This document shows, one piece after another, positions 1-8,357 of a DNA stretch of 64,000 nucleotides. A model generated the notes under the pieces. The model was not told where the DNA came from and searched no databases. It saw only the letters and a program-made list of their open reading frames with translations. Source of the DNA: Nitrospira sp. SG-bin1 (GTDB taxonomy: Bacteria; Nitrospirota; Nitrospiria; Nitrospirales; Nitrospiraceae). The position numbers and the translations under genes were made by a program. How positions within the stretch are numbered: position 1 is the stretch's first letter; every line of letters begins with the position of its first letter. Location: positions 1 to 64,000 of the forward strand of contig LVWS01000034.1 in the NCBI GenBank assembly GCA_002083365.1, in the 5' to 3' direction.

Positions 1-369
1 TTTTGAAGTGTCCACGAAAGTGGGGGCATCACATTAAGTCCCATTACCTTTTCCATTAACCACTTAGTATTGCTGAAATCCGCTAATCATAAGCATATTC
101 TTCATCCATATTTGTCGAGGGGAATCCAAACCAAACCCAGGGGGGAGGGTCAGAACCCAGGGGGGAGGGTCAGGTCTTGCAATCGAACACCATGGCAGCA
201 CCGGGGGCAGGAAGCAAAGCGGTGCATGTTCACCGCCCTGGATCGCGAGTGTCCTGCCCAATAGGTCTGGGTTCTTGACTCCAATGTAGGATACTGCGCC
301 ACAGCACCTGGGAGCTACCTTGTGATGCGGACGGTCATTGACGCGGGCTCCTTACCAAGGAGGTGCGGT
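1..369. other. intergenic region without a supported gene
   Basis: No open frame here has a convincing start and ribosome binding site. The stretch holds a tandem 20-bp repeat at 134-173, annotated separately. The first 35 bases contain a short hairpin-like sequence (gtccac, gaaa, gtggggg) that could belong to an element lying mostly outside the window. Confidence 0.5.
134..173. repeat. tandem 20-bp G-rich repeat, two copies
   Basis: The 20-mer beginning aacccagggggg occurs twice back to back (134-153 and 154-173). It is followed directly by caggtcttgcaatcgaacac. I recall that downstream motif, read as its complement, near REP-associated (IS200-like) tyrosine transposase genes, but no transposase is visible here. 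Possibly a remnant of a mobile repeat. Confidence 0.6.
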
Positions 370-561
370 ATGAGGCTCTTCTTAGTCGGCTGCGTAGTGA
401 TGTTCGGTATCGGATTCTTGGGCTGTGCCAAGCGACCGTATGTGATCTGCCGCGGCGAAGCCTACTGTACGGCTCCGATGACCCATGATGAGGCGATGCA
501 CGCCGCGCAGATCAAGAAAGCCTGGGGAGACGAAGCCTTATACGTCCGTCCCGGTCAGTAG
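370..561 (+). CDS. small lipoprotein of unknown function
   Basis: A 63-residue protein. The ATG at 370 follows a good ribosome binding site (aaggaggtgcggt), so it is preferred over the in-frame GTG at 322. Residues 1-18 form a hydrophobic signal peptide ending in a lipobox (FLGC, Cys19), which predicts lipid anchoring. The mature part is short and has a YVICRGEAYC segment whose two cysteines could form a disulphide. I recognise no family. It stands alone on the plus strand and is probably real because the ribosome binding site and lipobox agree. Confidence 0.7.
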   Translation: MRLFLVGCVVMFGIGFLGCAKRPYVICRGEAYCTAPMTHDEAMHAAQIKKAWGDEALYVRPGQ

Positions 562-994
562 GAAGGGCAAGAATTCGTTGGGGGGGTCTGCAACCGTCTT
601 GAAATCAAGCCGGCTGCTCCCGAACACTGGGATACCGCCCTTCACCATTGAATTCAAGATGGTTGGAGCCTTTATGTTTCTCCTGGATAGTATTGTACTT
701 CGCATCCCCTATTCCGTACAGGCACGGTTACTCCACATATCGGCACTTGGACAGCAGCATCCTCCGTTTCTGCTCCCATGCCCGGCAGACGATCGTTACC
801 ACCTATGTTCAGACAGCCATGGCCAGAACGATCCGTCCATCATCATGCGGATACACGCCCCCGCCCTCACACTTTCCTTCATGAGGTCTTTTTCATCTTG
901 CACTAATCGCCCTTTCATGTTGCCGAACTATAAGAGTATGGCGAGCAGAGCCTTGGATGGTCCAACCGGACCGAGCACACAAGGAGGGGACCGC
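562..994. other. intergenic region, no supported gene
   Basis: The frame of the downstream gene stays open through this stretch, back to 485. It has no ribosome binding site at its upstream starts, and its composition looks non-coding (many Pro, Ser and His runs). I see nothing else here. Confidence 0.5.
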
Positions 995-1336
995 ATGAAA
1001 ACAACGATCATCTCGTCAACCGTCGCGACCAATCCTGTGAAGAAGTTATCATCGACCAATCCATGGGAATTGGCCAGGAGATTGTTCATGTTCAAGGCAG
1101 AACGGTGGAAACGGCGGGCCATGTTCTACGAGCGGCATCGAGACTATTTCCCGCGGCTAGCCATGAGTCGATTCATCGATCGGTGTCGTGAATTGGAGGC
1201 GATGTACCGGCAATTCGTGACAATCATGTTTCACATGCCGCTCCAAGAACAACTGGTGCCCGTCCGGAAGAAACAGGAACAGAGAACCCCGCTGTCTCGT
1301 CGCCTTGCAGTACTTGCAAGCCGGCAAGAACTTTGA
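995..1336 (+). CDS. hypothetical basic protein, 113 aa
   Basis: The ATG at 995 lies five bases after a strong ribosome binding site (aaggagggga), which fixes the start even though the frame is open further upstream. The product is basic, rich in Arg and Lys, with no signal peptide or membrane segment. Its middle (about residues 25-75) has the pattern of amphipathic helices, with many Arg, aromatic and Met residues. No family is recognised. A terminator-like hairpin follows at 1461-1491, but its T-tract serves the opposite strand better. Confidence 0.6.
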   Translation: MKTTIISSTVATNPVKKLSSTNPWELARRLFMFKAERWKRRAMFYERHRDYFPRLAMSRFIDRCRELEAMYRQFVTIMFHMPLQEQLVPVRKKQEQRTPLSRRLAVLASRQEL

Positions 1337-1460
1337 TTGCGGGTTGACGTTTCTCAAAAAAGTACCGTGAGCGGAATAAAGGTTGTCGGCGGGCTTCCGT
1401 ATTGACCAACGTGATCGTCGTTCATGTAAACCCGCCGTCGCGTCGCGACAAAGATAAAAA

Positions 1461-1491
1461 AGGAGGGTGAGAAGTTGCCTTCCCACCCTCC
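1461..1491 (-). terminator. rho-independent terminator for the PPC-repeat gene
   Basis: The stem pairs aggagggtg with caccctcct. Read on the minus strand it is followed by a T-run (plus strand A-run at 1455-1461). It lies about 55 bases past the stop codon at 1547. Confidence 0.75.
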
Positions 1492-1504
1492 TTTGATTTG
1501 AGTC

Positions 1505-1540
1505 AGTTTCAGCGGAAGCGTTCCTGCTTCCGCTGAAACT
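1505..1540 (-). terminator. perfect 15-bp hairpin just after the PPC-repeat gene
   Basis: Arms 1505-1519 and 1526-1540 are exact reverse complements around a 6-base loop. The hairpin begins six bases after the stop codon of the minus-strand gene. It has no T-run of its own, so it may act with the terminator at 1461-1491 or protect the 3' end of the mRNA. Confidence 0.6.
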
Positions 1541-1546
1541 CCACTC

Positions 1547-3385
1547 CTATGGGCTGGTGACTTGCAGGTGAATGCTCCCCGTTTCCGTCATCGCAGGGTT
1601 GATCGTAACGGTGTAGGTATCCGTCGTCGCAAGCATCACTGGATTGAGACTAAAGCTCGCCGCGGAGCTCGTCGCCCCGGCTTGCAAGACGCCGCTCGGC
1701 GTGTACAGGTTCACGGTTACATTCCCGATCGTATTATTGGTCACCTTGATCGTGGCCTGTTGGTTCGCAGTGCCGGCAAACGTATAGCGTCCGTTTTGGC
1801 CGGCTCGGCTGATCACGATCTGTCTTGGAGCGGCATTCACCTTCAACGCATCCGACACCTCCGTGGAGAGTGTCAGCGTCATGTTGCCGGTGTAGGTTGC
1901 ACCTGGACGAATGAGGATGGTGTAGGCCCCGGTGGCCGGCAAGGGATTGGGAACTTCGAGCGCCCCCCCCGCCGTCCCGACGGCAGTGGAAGCGAGCGCG
2001 ATGCCGTCCTGATTCAGAAGTGAAATGCTGCTCGACGTGACCCCCACAGAAGTGAGCCCCAAGGTCACCCATTGTCCGGCATGGCCATTGAAAGTATACC
2101 GTGCCGTCTTGCCCGGCTTGTTGAGACTGACCGTCACCGGCGCTCCATCGAGCGCGATCGTGCCGGAGACCGGAGATGAGAGGGCCAGCGTCACGCTGCC
2201 GGTGTGGTTGCCGACCGGATCCACCACGATGGTGTAGGTGCCCGTTTCAGGCAAGGCCGTATCCGGATCGAGACTGCCGCCGCTGGGTCCGATCGTCGTG
2301 GACGCCAACTTGGTGCCGTCCGGCTTCAACATGGACACAGTGCTCGAGGCAATCGACACTCCGGTGAGGCCGAGATTCACCCACTGCCCCGCCGTCCCAT
2401 TGAATGTGTAGAGCGCCCGTTGGCCTGGCACGGTCAAGGTCGGCGTCACCGCCACTTGATCCATCATAATGGTTCCGGTGAGGTCCGGCGCATTGTAGAG
2501 TGCGAGCTTCACGTTGCCCGTGTAACTCAGCTCCGGATCGATCAGGACGGCATAGGTCCCCGATGTCGGAAGAACTTGAGCATCGAGCACAGCGCCTGCA
2601 TAGGCAAAAGAGACCGGCTGCCCCAAGAGACTGCCGTCTGGTTTAAGGATGGAAACATACCCGCTTCGGATGGTCACATCGCTCAATTGCAAACTCACCG
2701 CCTGCCCGCCGGTACCCGAAAATGTATAGCGTGCGTTCTGCCCGGCGCGATTGATGGTCACCGGCACCGCCGAGCCTTGAGGAACGATTTCGCCTCCCAA
2801 CTCGTTGGACACGGTGACCGTGACTCTCCCCGTGTACGTACTGATCGGATCAAGGAGAATCGTATACGTGCCGGTCGCCGGCAGTTCCTTGAGATCGACG
2901 CTGCTGCCGTTGATCTCGCTGGATGAGATCCAGGCGGATGTATCACCGGTCAACTGGTAAGAGGTTGTGGATGTATGGACCTGCGTCTGTGTGGAGAGGG
3001 GCCGGGTGCCCATCGTCGCATAATAATTCCTCACCGCAGAGGGCTGTGTGGCCACCGCTGCGCCATCCGGCCCATAGACGACGACTCTGAATTGGGTGAG
3101 GGTGACGCCACTGAAACCGAGATTGATCCGCTGGCCGGCCGTGCCTTCGAAGGTCATCAGGCCTTTTTTACCTGGCGTGGAGATCGTCGCGGTAACGGAA
3201 TCTCCATTTAGAGCGATGCGACCATTGTATTCGATGTCCGCCGCCGCGACACCGGGTGGTGGGGCACTCGATCCGGCATACGTCATGTCGGCGGCAGTAC
3301 TGGAAAGGATTCCCACTGACCCAAGCACAAGCGTGACTGTTGCCACTCGTACTCGGCACTTCACCCACGGCCATAGGCTGTGCAT
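1547..3385 (-). CDS. secreted protein with five PPC-type beta-sandwich repeats
   Basis: A 612-residue protein. The ATG at 3385 is chosen because aggagggcgact lies directly upstream; an in-frame ATG at 3433 has no such site. Residues 1-33 look like a signal peptide with a basic start. The rest consists of five repeats of about 100 residues. Each carries the pattern GQ..RYTF.GTAGQWV.LGL, then V..LKPDG..LAST, then LP.TGTYTI..DP....TG..TL, which resembles bacterial pre-peptidase C-terminal (PPC) domains. There is no peptidase or other catalytic domain, so it is probably a surface or secreted binding protein. It is monocistronic, with two hairpins after its stop codon. Repeat five is the most diverged. 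Confidence 0.75.
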   Translation of the reverse strand: MHSLWPWVKCRVRVATVTLVLGSVGILSSTAADMTYAGSSAPPPGVAAADIEYNGRIALNGDSVTATISTPGKKGLMTFEGTAGQRINLGFSGVTLTQFRVVVYGPDGAAVATQPSAVRNYYATMGTRPLSTQTQVHTSTTSYQLTGDTSAWISSSEINGSSVDLKELPATGTYTILLDPISTYTGRVTVTVSNELGGEIVPQGSAVPVTINRAGQNARYTFSGTGGQAVSLQLSDVTIRSGYVSILKPDGSLLGQPVSFAYAGAVLDAQVLPTSGTYAVLIDPELSYTGNVKLALYNAPDLTGTIMMDQVAVTPTLTVPGQRALYTFNGTAGQWVNLGLTGVSIASSTVSMLKPDGTKLASTTIGPSGGSLDPDTALPETGTYTIVVDPVGNHTGSVTLALSSPVSGTIALDGAPVTVSLNKPGKTARYTFNGHAGQWVTLGLTSVGVTSSSISLLNQDGIALASTAVGTAGGALEVPNPLPATGAYTILIRPGATYTGNMTLTLSTEVSDALKVNAAPRQIVISRAGQNGRYTFAGTANQQATIKVTNNTIGNVTVNLYTPSGVLQAGATSSAASFSLNPVMLATTDTYTVTINPAMTETGSIHLQVTSP

Positions 3386-3741
3386 AGTCGCCCTCCTCTT
3401 TAATAAAAACCGACGGCTCTTAGTGGTTGTCACCTCTTTCGAGTTTTATCCGTGATACTGTGGCTAACGCGCGGACTCTACCCTTTTTTGTGTCCGTGGC
3501 GCAATCCCCCAAACGGCCTTTCAAGGTTATCGCGGCTATCCCCCCCAACTGGGGGATGCGCGCCATGACGGGCTGGGGCCGTATCTTTCAGAGAGATGTG
3601 GAGGAAATTTTAGAGGTTAGCCAAATACACAAGGCGGCATCTAAGTGGACAGGGTACTGATATATGGGATGATCGCAAAAAAAGAGGGTGGAGAGTTGCT
3701 CCTCCACCCCCGTCATACAACTCACCAGACGTTCCCAACGA
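3386..3741. other. intergenic region, promoter side of the PPC-repeat gene
   Basis: The stretch holds the ribosome binding site of the minus-strand PPC-repeat gene near 3391-3397 and the terminator of the cytochrome gene at 3677-3709. No gene is supported between them. Confidence 0.5.
3677..3709 (-). terminator. rho-independent terminator after the cytochrome c gene
   Basis: gggtggag (3686-3693) pairs with ctccaccc (3702-3709) across an 8-base loop. On the minus strand the stem runs into an uninterrupted T-run (plus strand A-run 3677-3683). It lies 33 bases past the cytochrome stop codon. Confidence 0.85.
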
Positions 3742-4188
3742 TTACTCGGCCTTGCAGAAGCTCCGTTCATAGTTGATGATCGCCCAGGCTTCTTCTTCCG
3801 TGATCGCGGCGGGAATCAAGGACACCATCCCGGTTCCTGGGCTGCCGTTCTTGATGACCCAGAAAAGTTCGCCGTCTTTCCGCTTCTTGTGGAACTTGCA
3901 GTTGGTGAAATCCCGCGGACTTGGGTTCAGGATCTTTCCGGCTTCACCCTGACCATCCCCGGCCTTGCCATGGCAATTGAAGCAGGTCCCCTTCCCCTCG
4001 TAGAGCGCCTTGCCTTTGGCGATGCTCTCCGGAGTGGAAGCGACCGGATTCTTCAGAGCCTTGGCATCCGCAGCCTGATCGGGCGGCACGCGGGGCTTCA
4101 ATGGATCTTTTTCCTCAGCCCCGACGACCGAGACCGAGAGGAACATAACCGCTGCGGTGATTCCCAAAAACTTGGACAGATACCCCAT
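3742..4188 (-). CDS. periplasmic monohaem c-type cytochrome
   Basis: A 148-residue protein. The ATG at 4188 is preferred because aaaggagg lies seven bases upstream; the GTG one codon earlier is closer than usual. Residues 1-24 are a signal peptide (ending VVGA). The single haem-binding motif is CFNCH (Cys69, Cys72, His73), and Met121 in GTGMVSL is the likely sixth ligand. This is a small class I cytochrome with an extra Cys pair (NCKFH, and FCKAE near the end). It probably carries electrons in the periplasm; its partner cannot be told from its neighbours. It stands alone and ends at a strong terminator. Confidence 0.85.
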   Translation of the reverse strand: MGYLSKFLGITAAVMFLSVSVVGAEEKDPLKPRVPPDQAADAKALKNPVASTPESIAKGKALYEGKGTCFNCHGKAGDGQGEAGKILNPSPRDFTNCKFHKKRKDGELFWVIKNGSPGTGMVSLIPAAITEEEAWAIINYERSFCKAE

Positions 4189-4588
4189 CACACGTCCTCC
4201 TTTGTGTTGAACCCATCGAGTCTGGCTATGAGTCCAGAACGCAGACTCGTCTGCATGCTTCTCAAGAGTCAGGTCAAACGGCCGAACTATACCAACGCCT
4301 CAAATGCCTGTCAAGAAACCGTCCCGCTTCCCTTGCTCGTTCTCATTTCCTTCCTCGCCCGACGAAGGATCAAACCTCATGCCAACTTTAACTCACAAGG
4401 AGGCATGAAAACGTCGGCACTTATGTAGTTTACGGTACACGCATTCCATCCGTTCGGCGATTTCGTGACACCTTTGCGCCTCACCGACGGCCTCCACGCC
4501 TCATAAGAAGAGCGACTGACGCCAAATAAGGGAGTTTTATCGACTAAATAGGACTGGACACAAGAGGCGAGATAGGCAAGGTGCTATA
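4189..4588. other. intergenic region, 400 bp
   Basis: The ribosome binding site of the cytochrome gene lies at the left edge. An inverted repeat, cgagtctg (4217-4224) with cagactcg (4242-4249), could be an operator for the cytochrome gene, but it is short and unproven. Nothing else is seen. Confidence 0.4.
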
Positions 4589-5518
4589 CTACCGTTTCAA
4601 CACAATGTCGCGGGCGACTTTTCCGCTTGGACCGAAGGGCTTTTGAGGCTTGCCGTTTAATTCGGCCTTGACGCCCCCGGCGTTCCCAAGAGTCAAGATG
4701 AATTGGTCCTGCCCCGTCCAATGGGCCCTTTCGCCCGGACGTAGGAGCGACTCCTGGGGACTCCCGTTGTCGATCTGCACGACGACCCAGCTCAACTCCG
4801 TGGCCTCCAAATCCAGGACGAGCTGACCGTCGCCACGATTCTCCATGGCGCCCATCGAAATTCCCGCCAAAGGGCCATCGCTACCGGAAGACGCCGGCGC
4901 AGTAGAGATTGTTTCAGATTCCGATCTGGACGCAGTGCCGACCGGTGCGGGAGGTTCTTGTCGTGATGGAGCTTCGACAGCCGCCTTGGGTGTCGCGACG
5001 GCTGGAGGCTCGGTCGGCTTCGGGACCTCTGCCGTCCGTTCTGGCTCACGGGTCGTTGAGGCCGGCGCCTCTTTCGCCGTTTGAGCCGTGCGTTTCGTCG
5101 TCGGGCCTGACTCCGAAGCCCCGCGCCGAAACACGGTCGATTGCTCTCGGCTCAGCAGGAAGATCAGCGTCAGCACGGAAATCCCGATGGCGATGGTCAC
5201 CGCTTTCCGATTGGACTGACGCTTCCGATCCTCTTCGATCTGCCGGACCTTGAGACGTTCACGCTCATCCTGTTTCTCGTAAAAAGAACCGGCTGATTGA
5301 ATAAAGCGGTGAATCGCATCTTCTTCATCCAAGCCCAGCGATCGGGCATAGGAGCGCACAAACCCCTTGGCGAAGACTTGGTCCGGCAACTTGGCGAAAT
5401 TGCCGTCCTCAAGCGCCCTGACGAAATCCGTGCGAATACGGGTCTTGGACGCCACTTCGTCAACGGTCAACCCTTTGGTTTCTCGGACTTGTTTGAAGAA
5501 TTCGCCAACCGACTCCAT
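4589..5518 (-). CDS. RodZ-like helix-turn-helix membrane protein
   Basis: A 309-residue protein with the RodZ layout. An N-terminal helix-turn-helix of the HTH_25 type spans about residues 5-75 (FFKQVRETKGLTVDEVASKT, then ALEDGNFAKLP). A single membrane span lies near residues 106-123. A Pro/Ala/Thr-rich periplasmic linker follows, then a C-terminal DUF4115-like beta domain (about 230-309, with a LRPGERAHW stretch). RodZ ties the MreB cytoskeleton to the wall-elongation machinery. It is the last gene of the mtnP-pfkB-TPR group, seven bases after the TPR gene, an arrangement that does not itself point to cell shape. The family assignment is firm; the cellular role is inferred. Confidence 0.8.
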   Translation of the reverse strand: MESVGEFFKQVRETKGLTVDEVASKTRIRTDFVRALEDGNFAKLPDQVFAKGFVRSYARSLGLDEEDAIHRFIQSAGSFYEKQDERERLKVRQIEEDRKRQSNRKAVTIAIGISVLTLIFLLSREQSTVFRRGASESGPTTKRTAQTAKEAPASTTREPERTAEVPKPTEPPAVATPKAAVEAPSRQEPPAPVGTASRSESETISTAPASSGSDGPLAGISMGAMENRGDGQLVLDLEATELSWVVVQIDNGSPQESLLRPGERAHWTGQDQFILTLGNAGGVKAELNGKPQKPFGPSGKVARDIVLKR

Positions 5519-5525
5519 AGATCTC

Positions 5526-6203
5526 CTACTTTAGTCGTGTCAAGAGTTCCGCCGCTGCCGTCGCCAGCTCACCGCCCTTGTCCAAGGTGGCCACTTTCTT
5601 CAACGTCTCTCGGGCTCTCGTCGCATAGCCCAATTTCACGTATACCCGGCCGAGCTCGAGATGCGTCATAGCGGGTGGAACAGTGGGAGGGCTGGCAGAC
5701 GCCGCGTCTTCCAGTGCCTCCATCGAGCCCTGAAGATCGCCCTGGTGGGCCAATGCGCGTCCGAGATGAAATCGAGCCAGATCCGGCGTCAGATAAAGCG
5801 GGTTTGCCAGAGCCTGCCGATAGGAGAGAACCGCCTCGTCCCACCGATCCTGATTGGCCAACACTTGCCCCAGATACGTGTGCGCTTCGGAGTAGGTTTC
5901 ATCAATCTTGATCGCCGCGCGAAACTGCTCTTCTGCGTGGGACAACTTGCCCTGCAGGGCGTACACATGTCCCAGTGCGTATCGCGCCTCTTTATTGTTC
6001 GGATTCAACTGAACCGACTGCTGAAACGAGACGAACGCCTTTTGGCGATCCCCCGGAAGACTGGCGACGCCCTCTTGATAGTAGCCTTGCGATTTTTGCA
6101 TCACCGCTTTGTCCGTCGCACACCCCATCACCATACCGACGAATCCTAAGCAGATCAGCGGACAAGATGTCCGCCTTCTCTGGAATGAGTCGCGTCCGGT
6201 CAT
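5526..6203 (-). CDS. TPR-repeat lipoprotein (PilF-like)
   Basis: A 225-residue protein. The signal peptide ends in a lipobox (VMGC, Cys28). The mature part is a run of about four tetratricopeptide repeats, with typical patterns such as EARYALGHVYALQGKLSHAE and AHTYLGQVLANQDRWDEA. It overlaps the end of the PfkB gene by four bases (ATGA), so the two are translationally coupled. Proteins of this shape include PilF/PilW type IV pilus biogenesis lipoproteins, but no pilus genes lie nearby, so only the scaffold role is supported. Confidence 0.8.
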   Translation of the reverse strand: MTGRDSFQRRRTSCPLICLGFVGMVMGCATDKAVMQKSQGYYQEGVASLPGDRQKAFVSFQQSVQLNPNNKEARYALGHVYALQGKLSHAEEQFRAAIKIDETYSEAHTYLGQVLANQDRWDEAVLSYRQALANPLYLTPDLARFHLGRALAHQGDLQGSMEALEDAASASPPTVPPAMTHLELGRVYVKLGYATRARETLKKVATLDKGGELATAAAELLTRLK

Positions 6204-7114
6204 GGCACATCCTCAAAATGCGTGAGCCGCTTGAACTCGGCGAACCGAGCTTGAATCTCTTTGTAATCCAGGATGCGCAATCGGTCAAGACTAAAGGATT
6301 CTACGGTAAATGACGCCATGACGCTCCCAAAGATAATGGCCTGCCTCATGGCTTCCGGAGACCGGTTTCCGGTGGCGGCCAAGTAGCCGAGAAATCCTCC
6401 TGCAAAGGTGTCTCCGGCGCCCGTCGGATCGCGGACGTCTTCGAGCGGAAACGCCGGCGCGCCGAACACCTGCTTGCCGTTGAACATCAGCACGCCATAC
6501 TCGCCGCGCTTGACGATGAGATGCTTGGGGCCTCGTGACAGGATGAGCTTCGCCACCTTCACCAAGTTGGAATCCTGACCCAGCGCGCGCGCCTCGCCGT
6601 CGTTGATGATCAGAATGTCCACCTTCTCCAACACCTTCCACAGCGCGTCACGTTGGCCGCTGATCCAGAAGTTCATCGTATCGCAGGCCACCAACGCGGG
6701 ACGTTTCACCTTGTTCAGGACGTCGAGCTGGAGTTCCGGATGGATGTTCCCCAGGAACAGCACCTCCGGCGCTCGATAGGCCTCCGGAATTTGAGGACGA
6801 AACGTTTCAAACACGTTCAGCTGCGTATCCAAGGTATGAGCTTCATTGAGCTGATGCGTGTATTCTCCCTTCCATCGAAAGGTCGCTCCGGGGCGCCGCT
6901 CAAGCCCGACGAGATCAATCCCCCGGCTTTTGAGAAACACGACGTGCTGTTGGGGAAAATCCTCTCCCACCACGGCGATGAGCGCAACCGAGGTGAAAAA
7001 GCTGGCCGCCGTGGAGAAATAGGTGGCCGACCCTCCCAGAATCTCGGTTCCCTCGCCGAACGGCGTTTTGACCGTATCAAGTGCGACCGATCCCACGACC
7101 AACAGTTTCCCCAT
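6200..7114 (-). CDS. PfkB-family sugar or nucleoside kinase
   Basis: A 304-residue ribokinase-fold kinase of normal length. The N-terminal GGSATYFSTAASFF stretch lines the substrate site. The C-terminal signature DPTGAGDTFAGGF carries the catalytic base (Asp235) and anion hole. It starts two bases after the mtnP stop codon and overlaps the next gene by four bases. The link to mtnP suggests a substrate in methylthioadenosine or purine salvage (for example a nucleoside or methylthioribose-related sugar), but the exact substrate is not readable. Adenosine kinase and ribokinase are alternatives. Confidence 0.85.
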   Translation of the reverse strand: MGKLLVVGSVALDTVKTPFGEGTEILGGSATYFSTAASFFTSVALIAVVGEDFPQQHVVFLKSRGIDLVGLERRPGATFRWKGEYTHQLNEAHTLDTQLNVFETFRPQIPEAYRAPEVLFLGNIHPELQLDVLNKVKRPALVACDTMNFWISGQRDALWKVLEKVDILIINDGEARALGQDSNLVKVAKLILSRGPKHLIVKRGEYGVLMFNGKQVFGAPAFPLEDVRDPTGAGDTFAGGFLGYLAATGNRSPEAMRQAIIFGSVMASFTVESFSLDRLRILDYKEIQARFAEFKRLTHFEDVP

Positions 7115-7116
7115 GG

Positions 7117-8019
7117 TTAACGAACTCCTTTCTTCTTTGGCATCAGGGCACGGTCGATGAGCGGGCCCAGCTTCTTCCGAACCGCGGTGGGAATTCGGTT
7201 GGGCGCCGTTAAAATGGCATTGTCCAATGCCCGATGACAGGCGCAGTCTATCGGGTGGGCGAAAAAAGGCATCACCGCACGGAGGATCTGTTTAGCCAGC
7301 GCCACGTTACGATGCAGCGTCGCCAACACCGCCTCCACGGTGACCGCTTCTTCCGTCTCATGCCAGCAGTCATAGTCGGTGACCAGGGCCAACGTTGCGT
7401 AACAGAGCTCCGCCTCACGGGCCAGTTTGGCTTCCGGCATGTTGGTCATCCCGATCACATCGACGCCCCATTGCCGATAGAGCCGCGATTCCGCTTTGGT
7501 CGAAAACTGGGGGCCCTCCATGCAGACGTAGGTGCCACTGCGGTGTAATGTGGCACCGATTCGTTCTCCTGCCGATAGAAGCGCCTGCTGCAGTTCCGCG
7601 CAGATCGGCTCACCGAAGGCCACATGTGCCACGATTCCATTGTCAAAAAATGTCGAGACACGCCGTTTCGTCAGATCGATGAACTGGTCCGGCACCACGA
7701 CGTGTCCCGGCTGGATCGATTCTTTCATGCTGCCGACCGCGCTGACCGAGATCACATGAGACACCCCGAGAGACTTGAGCGCGAAAATGTTCGCACGATA
7801 GTTGATTCCGCTCGGATTCAACAGGTGTCCGCGCCCGTGCCGTGAGAGAAAGGCGACTCGAATCCCTTCCAGCGACCCCACGGTAATCGCATCGGAAGGA
7901 GGCCCGAAGGGCGTACGCAGTCGGATAGATCGAGCGGAAGTAAGACCTTCGATATCATACAGCCCGCTTCCTCCGATCACCCCGACGGTCACTCGCTCAT
8001 TCTGTTTGCTTCTCTTCAT
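7117..8019 (-). CDS. mtnP: S-methyl-5'-thioadenosine phosphorylase
   Basis: A 300-residue member of the purine nucleoside phosphorylase (PNP/MTAP) family. It cleaves methylthioadenosine with phosphate to adenine and methylthioribose 1-phosphate in methionine salvage. Visible motifs: GVIGGSGLYDIEGL (phosphate loop), LSRHGRGHLLNPSGINYRAN, the conserved AVGSMKESI, MEGPQFSTKAES and the base-site GMTNMPEAKLAREAELCY. The Asp in ALVTDYDCWH fits binding of a 6-aminopurine. The C-terminus is about 15-20 residues longer than common forms and rich in Lys and Arg. First gene of a tight four-gene group with the PfkB kinase, TPR lipoprotein and RodZ-like gene. Confidence 0.9.
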   Translation of the reverse strand: MKRSKQNERVTVGVIGGSGLYDIEGLTSARSIRLRTPFGPPSDAITVGSLEGIRVAFLSRHGRGHLLNPSGINYRANIFALKSLGVSHVISVSAVGSMKESIQPGHVVVPDQFIDLTKRRVSTFFDNGIVAHVAFGEPICAELQQALLSAGERIGATLHRSGTYVCMEGPQFSTKAESRLYRQWGVDVIGMTNMPEAKLAREAELCYATLALVTDYDCWHETEEAVTVEAVLATLHRNVALAKQILRAVMPFFAHPIDCACHRALDNAILTAPNRIPTAVRKKLGPLIDRALMPKKKGVR

Positions 8020-8357
8020 ACCAATCCTTTTCCTAAAGAATTAAGGGGAAGTGGTTGATGCCCACAACTACGTTGCGACTGAATGTATTACGATCAAGAG
8101 GGCGCCGACGTCACCGCTCACTCCGTTCCCCGATGGCGAGAGGCGTCTCCCAAGGTGCTTGCCCCCACGCAGCGTCATGTGGCGGACAGGGCGCGAGTCG
8201 GCGCCTTCCGTGCCTTCGACATACCCTCTGCCGTACTATGGAGCCTCTGAGATTCACGCCGCAATGTATAGGGAGCAGGAGACGCGTCAACACCGCCGAG
8301 CGGGTGGGGCGGCAACGTCCTGCAAGAACAGGTGAGGCGGGCGTGTTCAACATCCTG
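8020..8357. other. intergenic region, 338 bp
   Basis: The stretch lies between miaA and mtnP, both on the minus strand. Plus-strand frames are open here but have no ribosome binding site and continue as antisense of miaA. I see no gene, repeat or clear terminator. Confidence 0.5.

Noticed and set aside
485..994. upstream in-frame extension of the 113-aa gene
   Set aside because: No ribosome binding site at upstream starts; a strong one lies at 981-990.
2204..2926. 240-codon plus-strand frame
   Set aside because: Antisense shadow of the PPC-repeat gene, whose repeats and signal peptide are clear.
4217..4249. 8-bp inverted repeat as an operator
   Set aside because: Short, with a long loop, and could arise by chance; kept only as a note.
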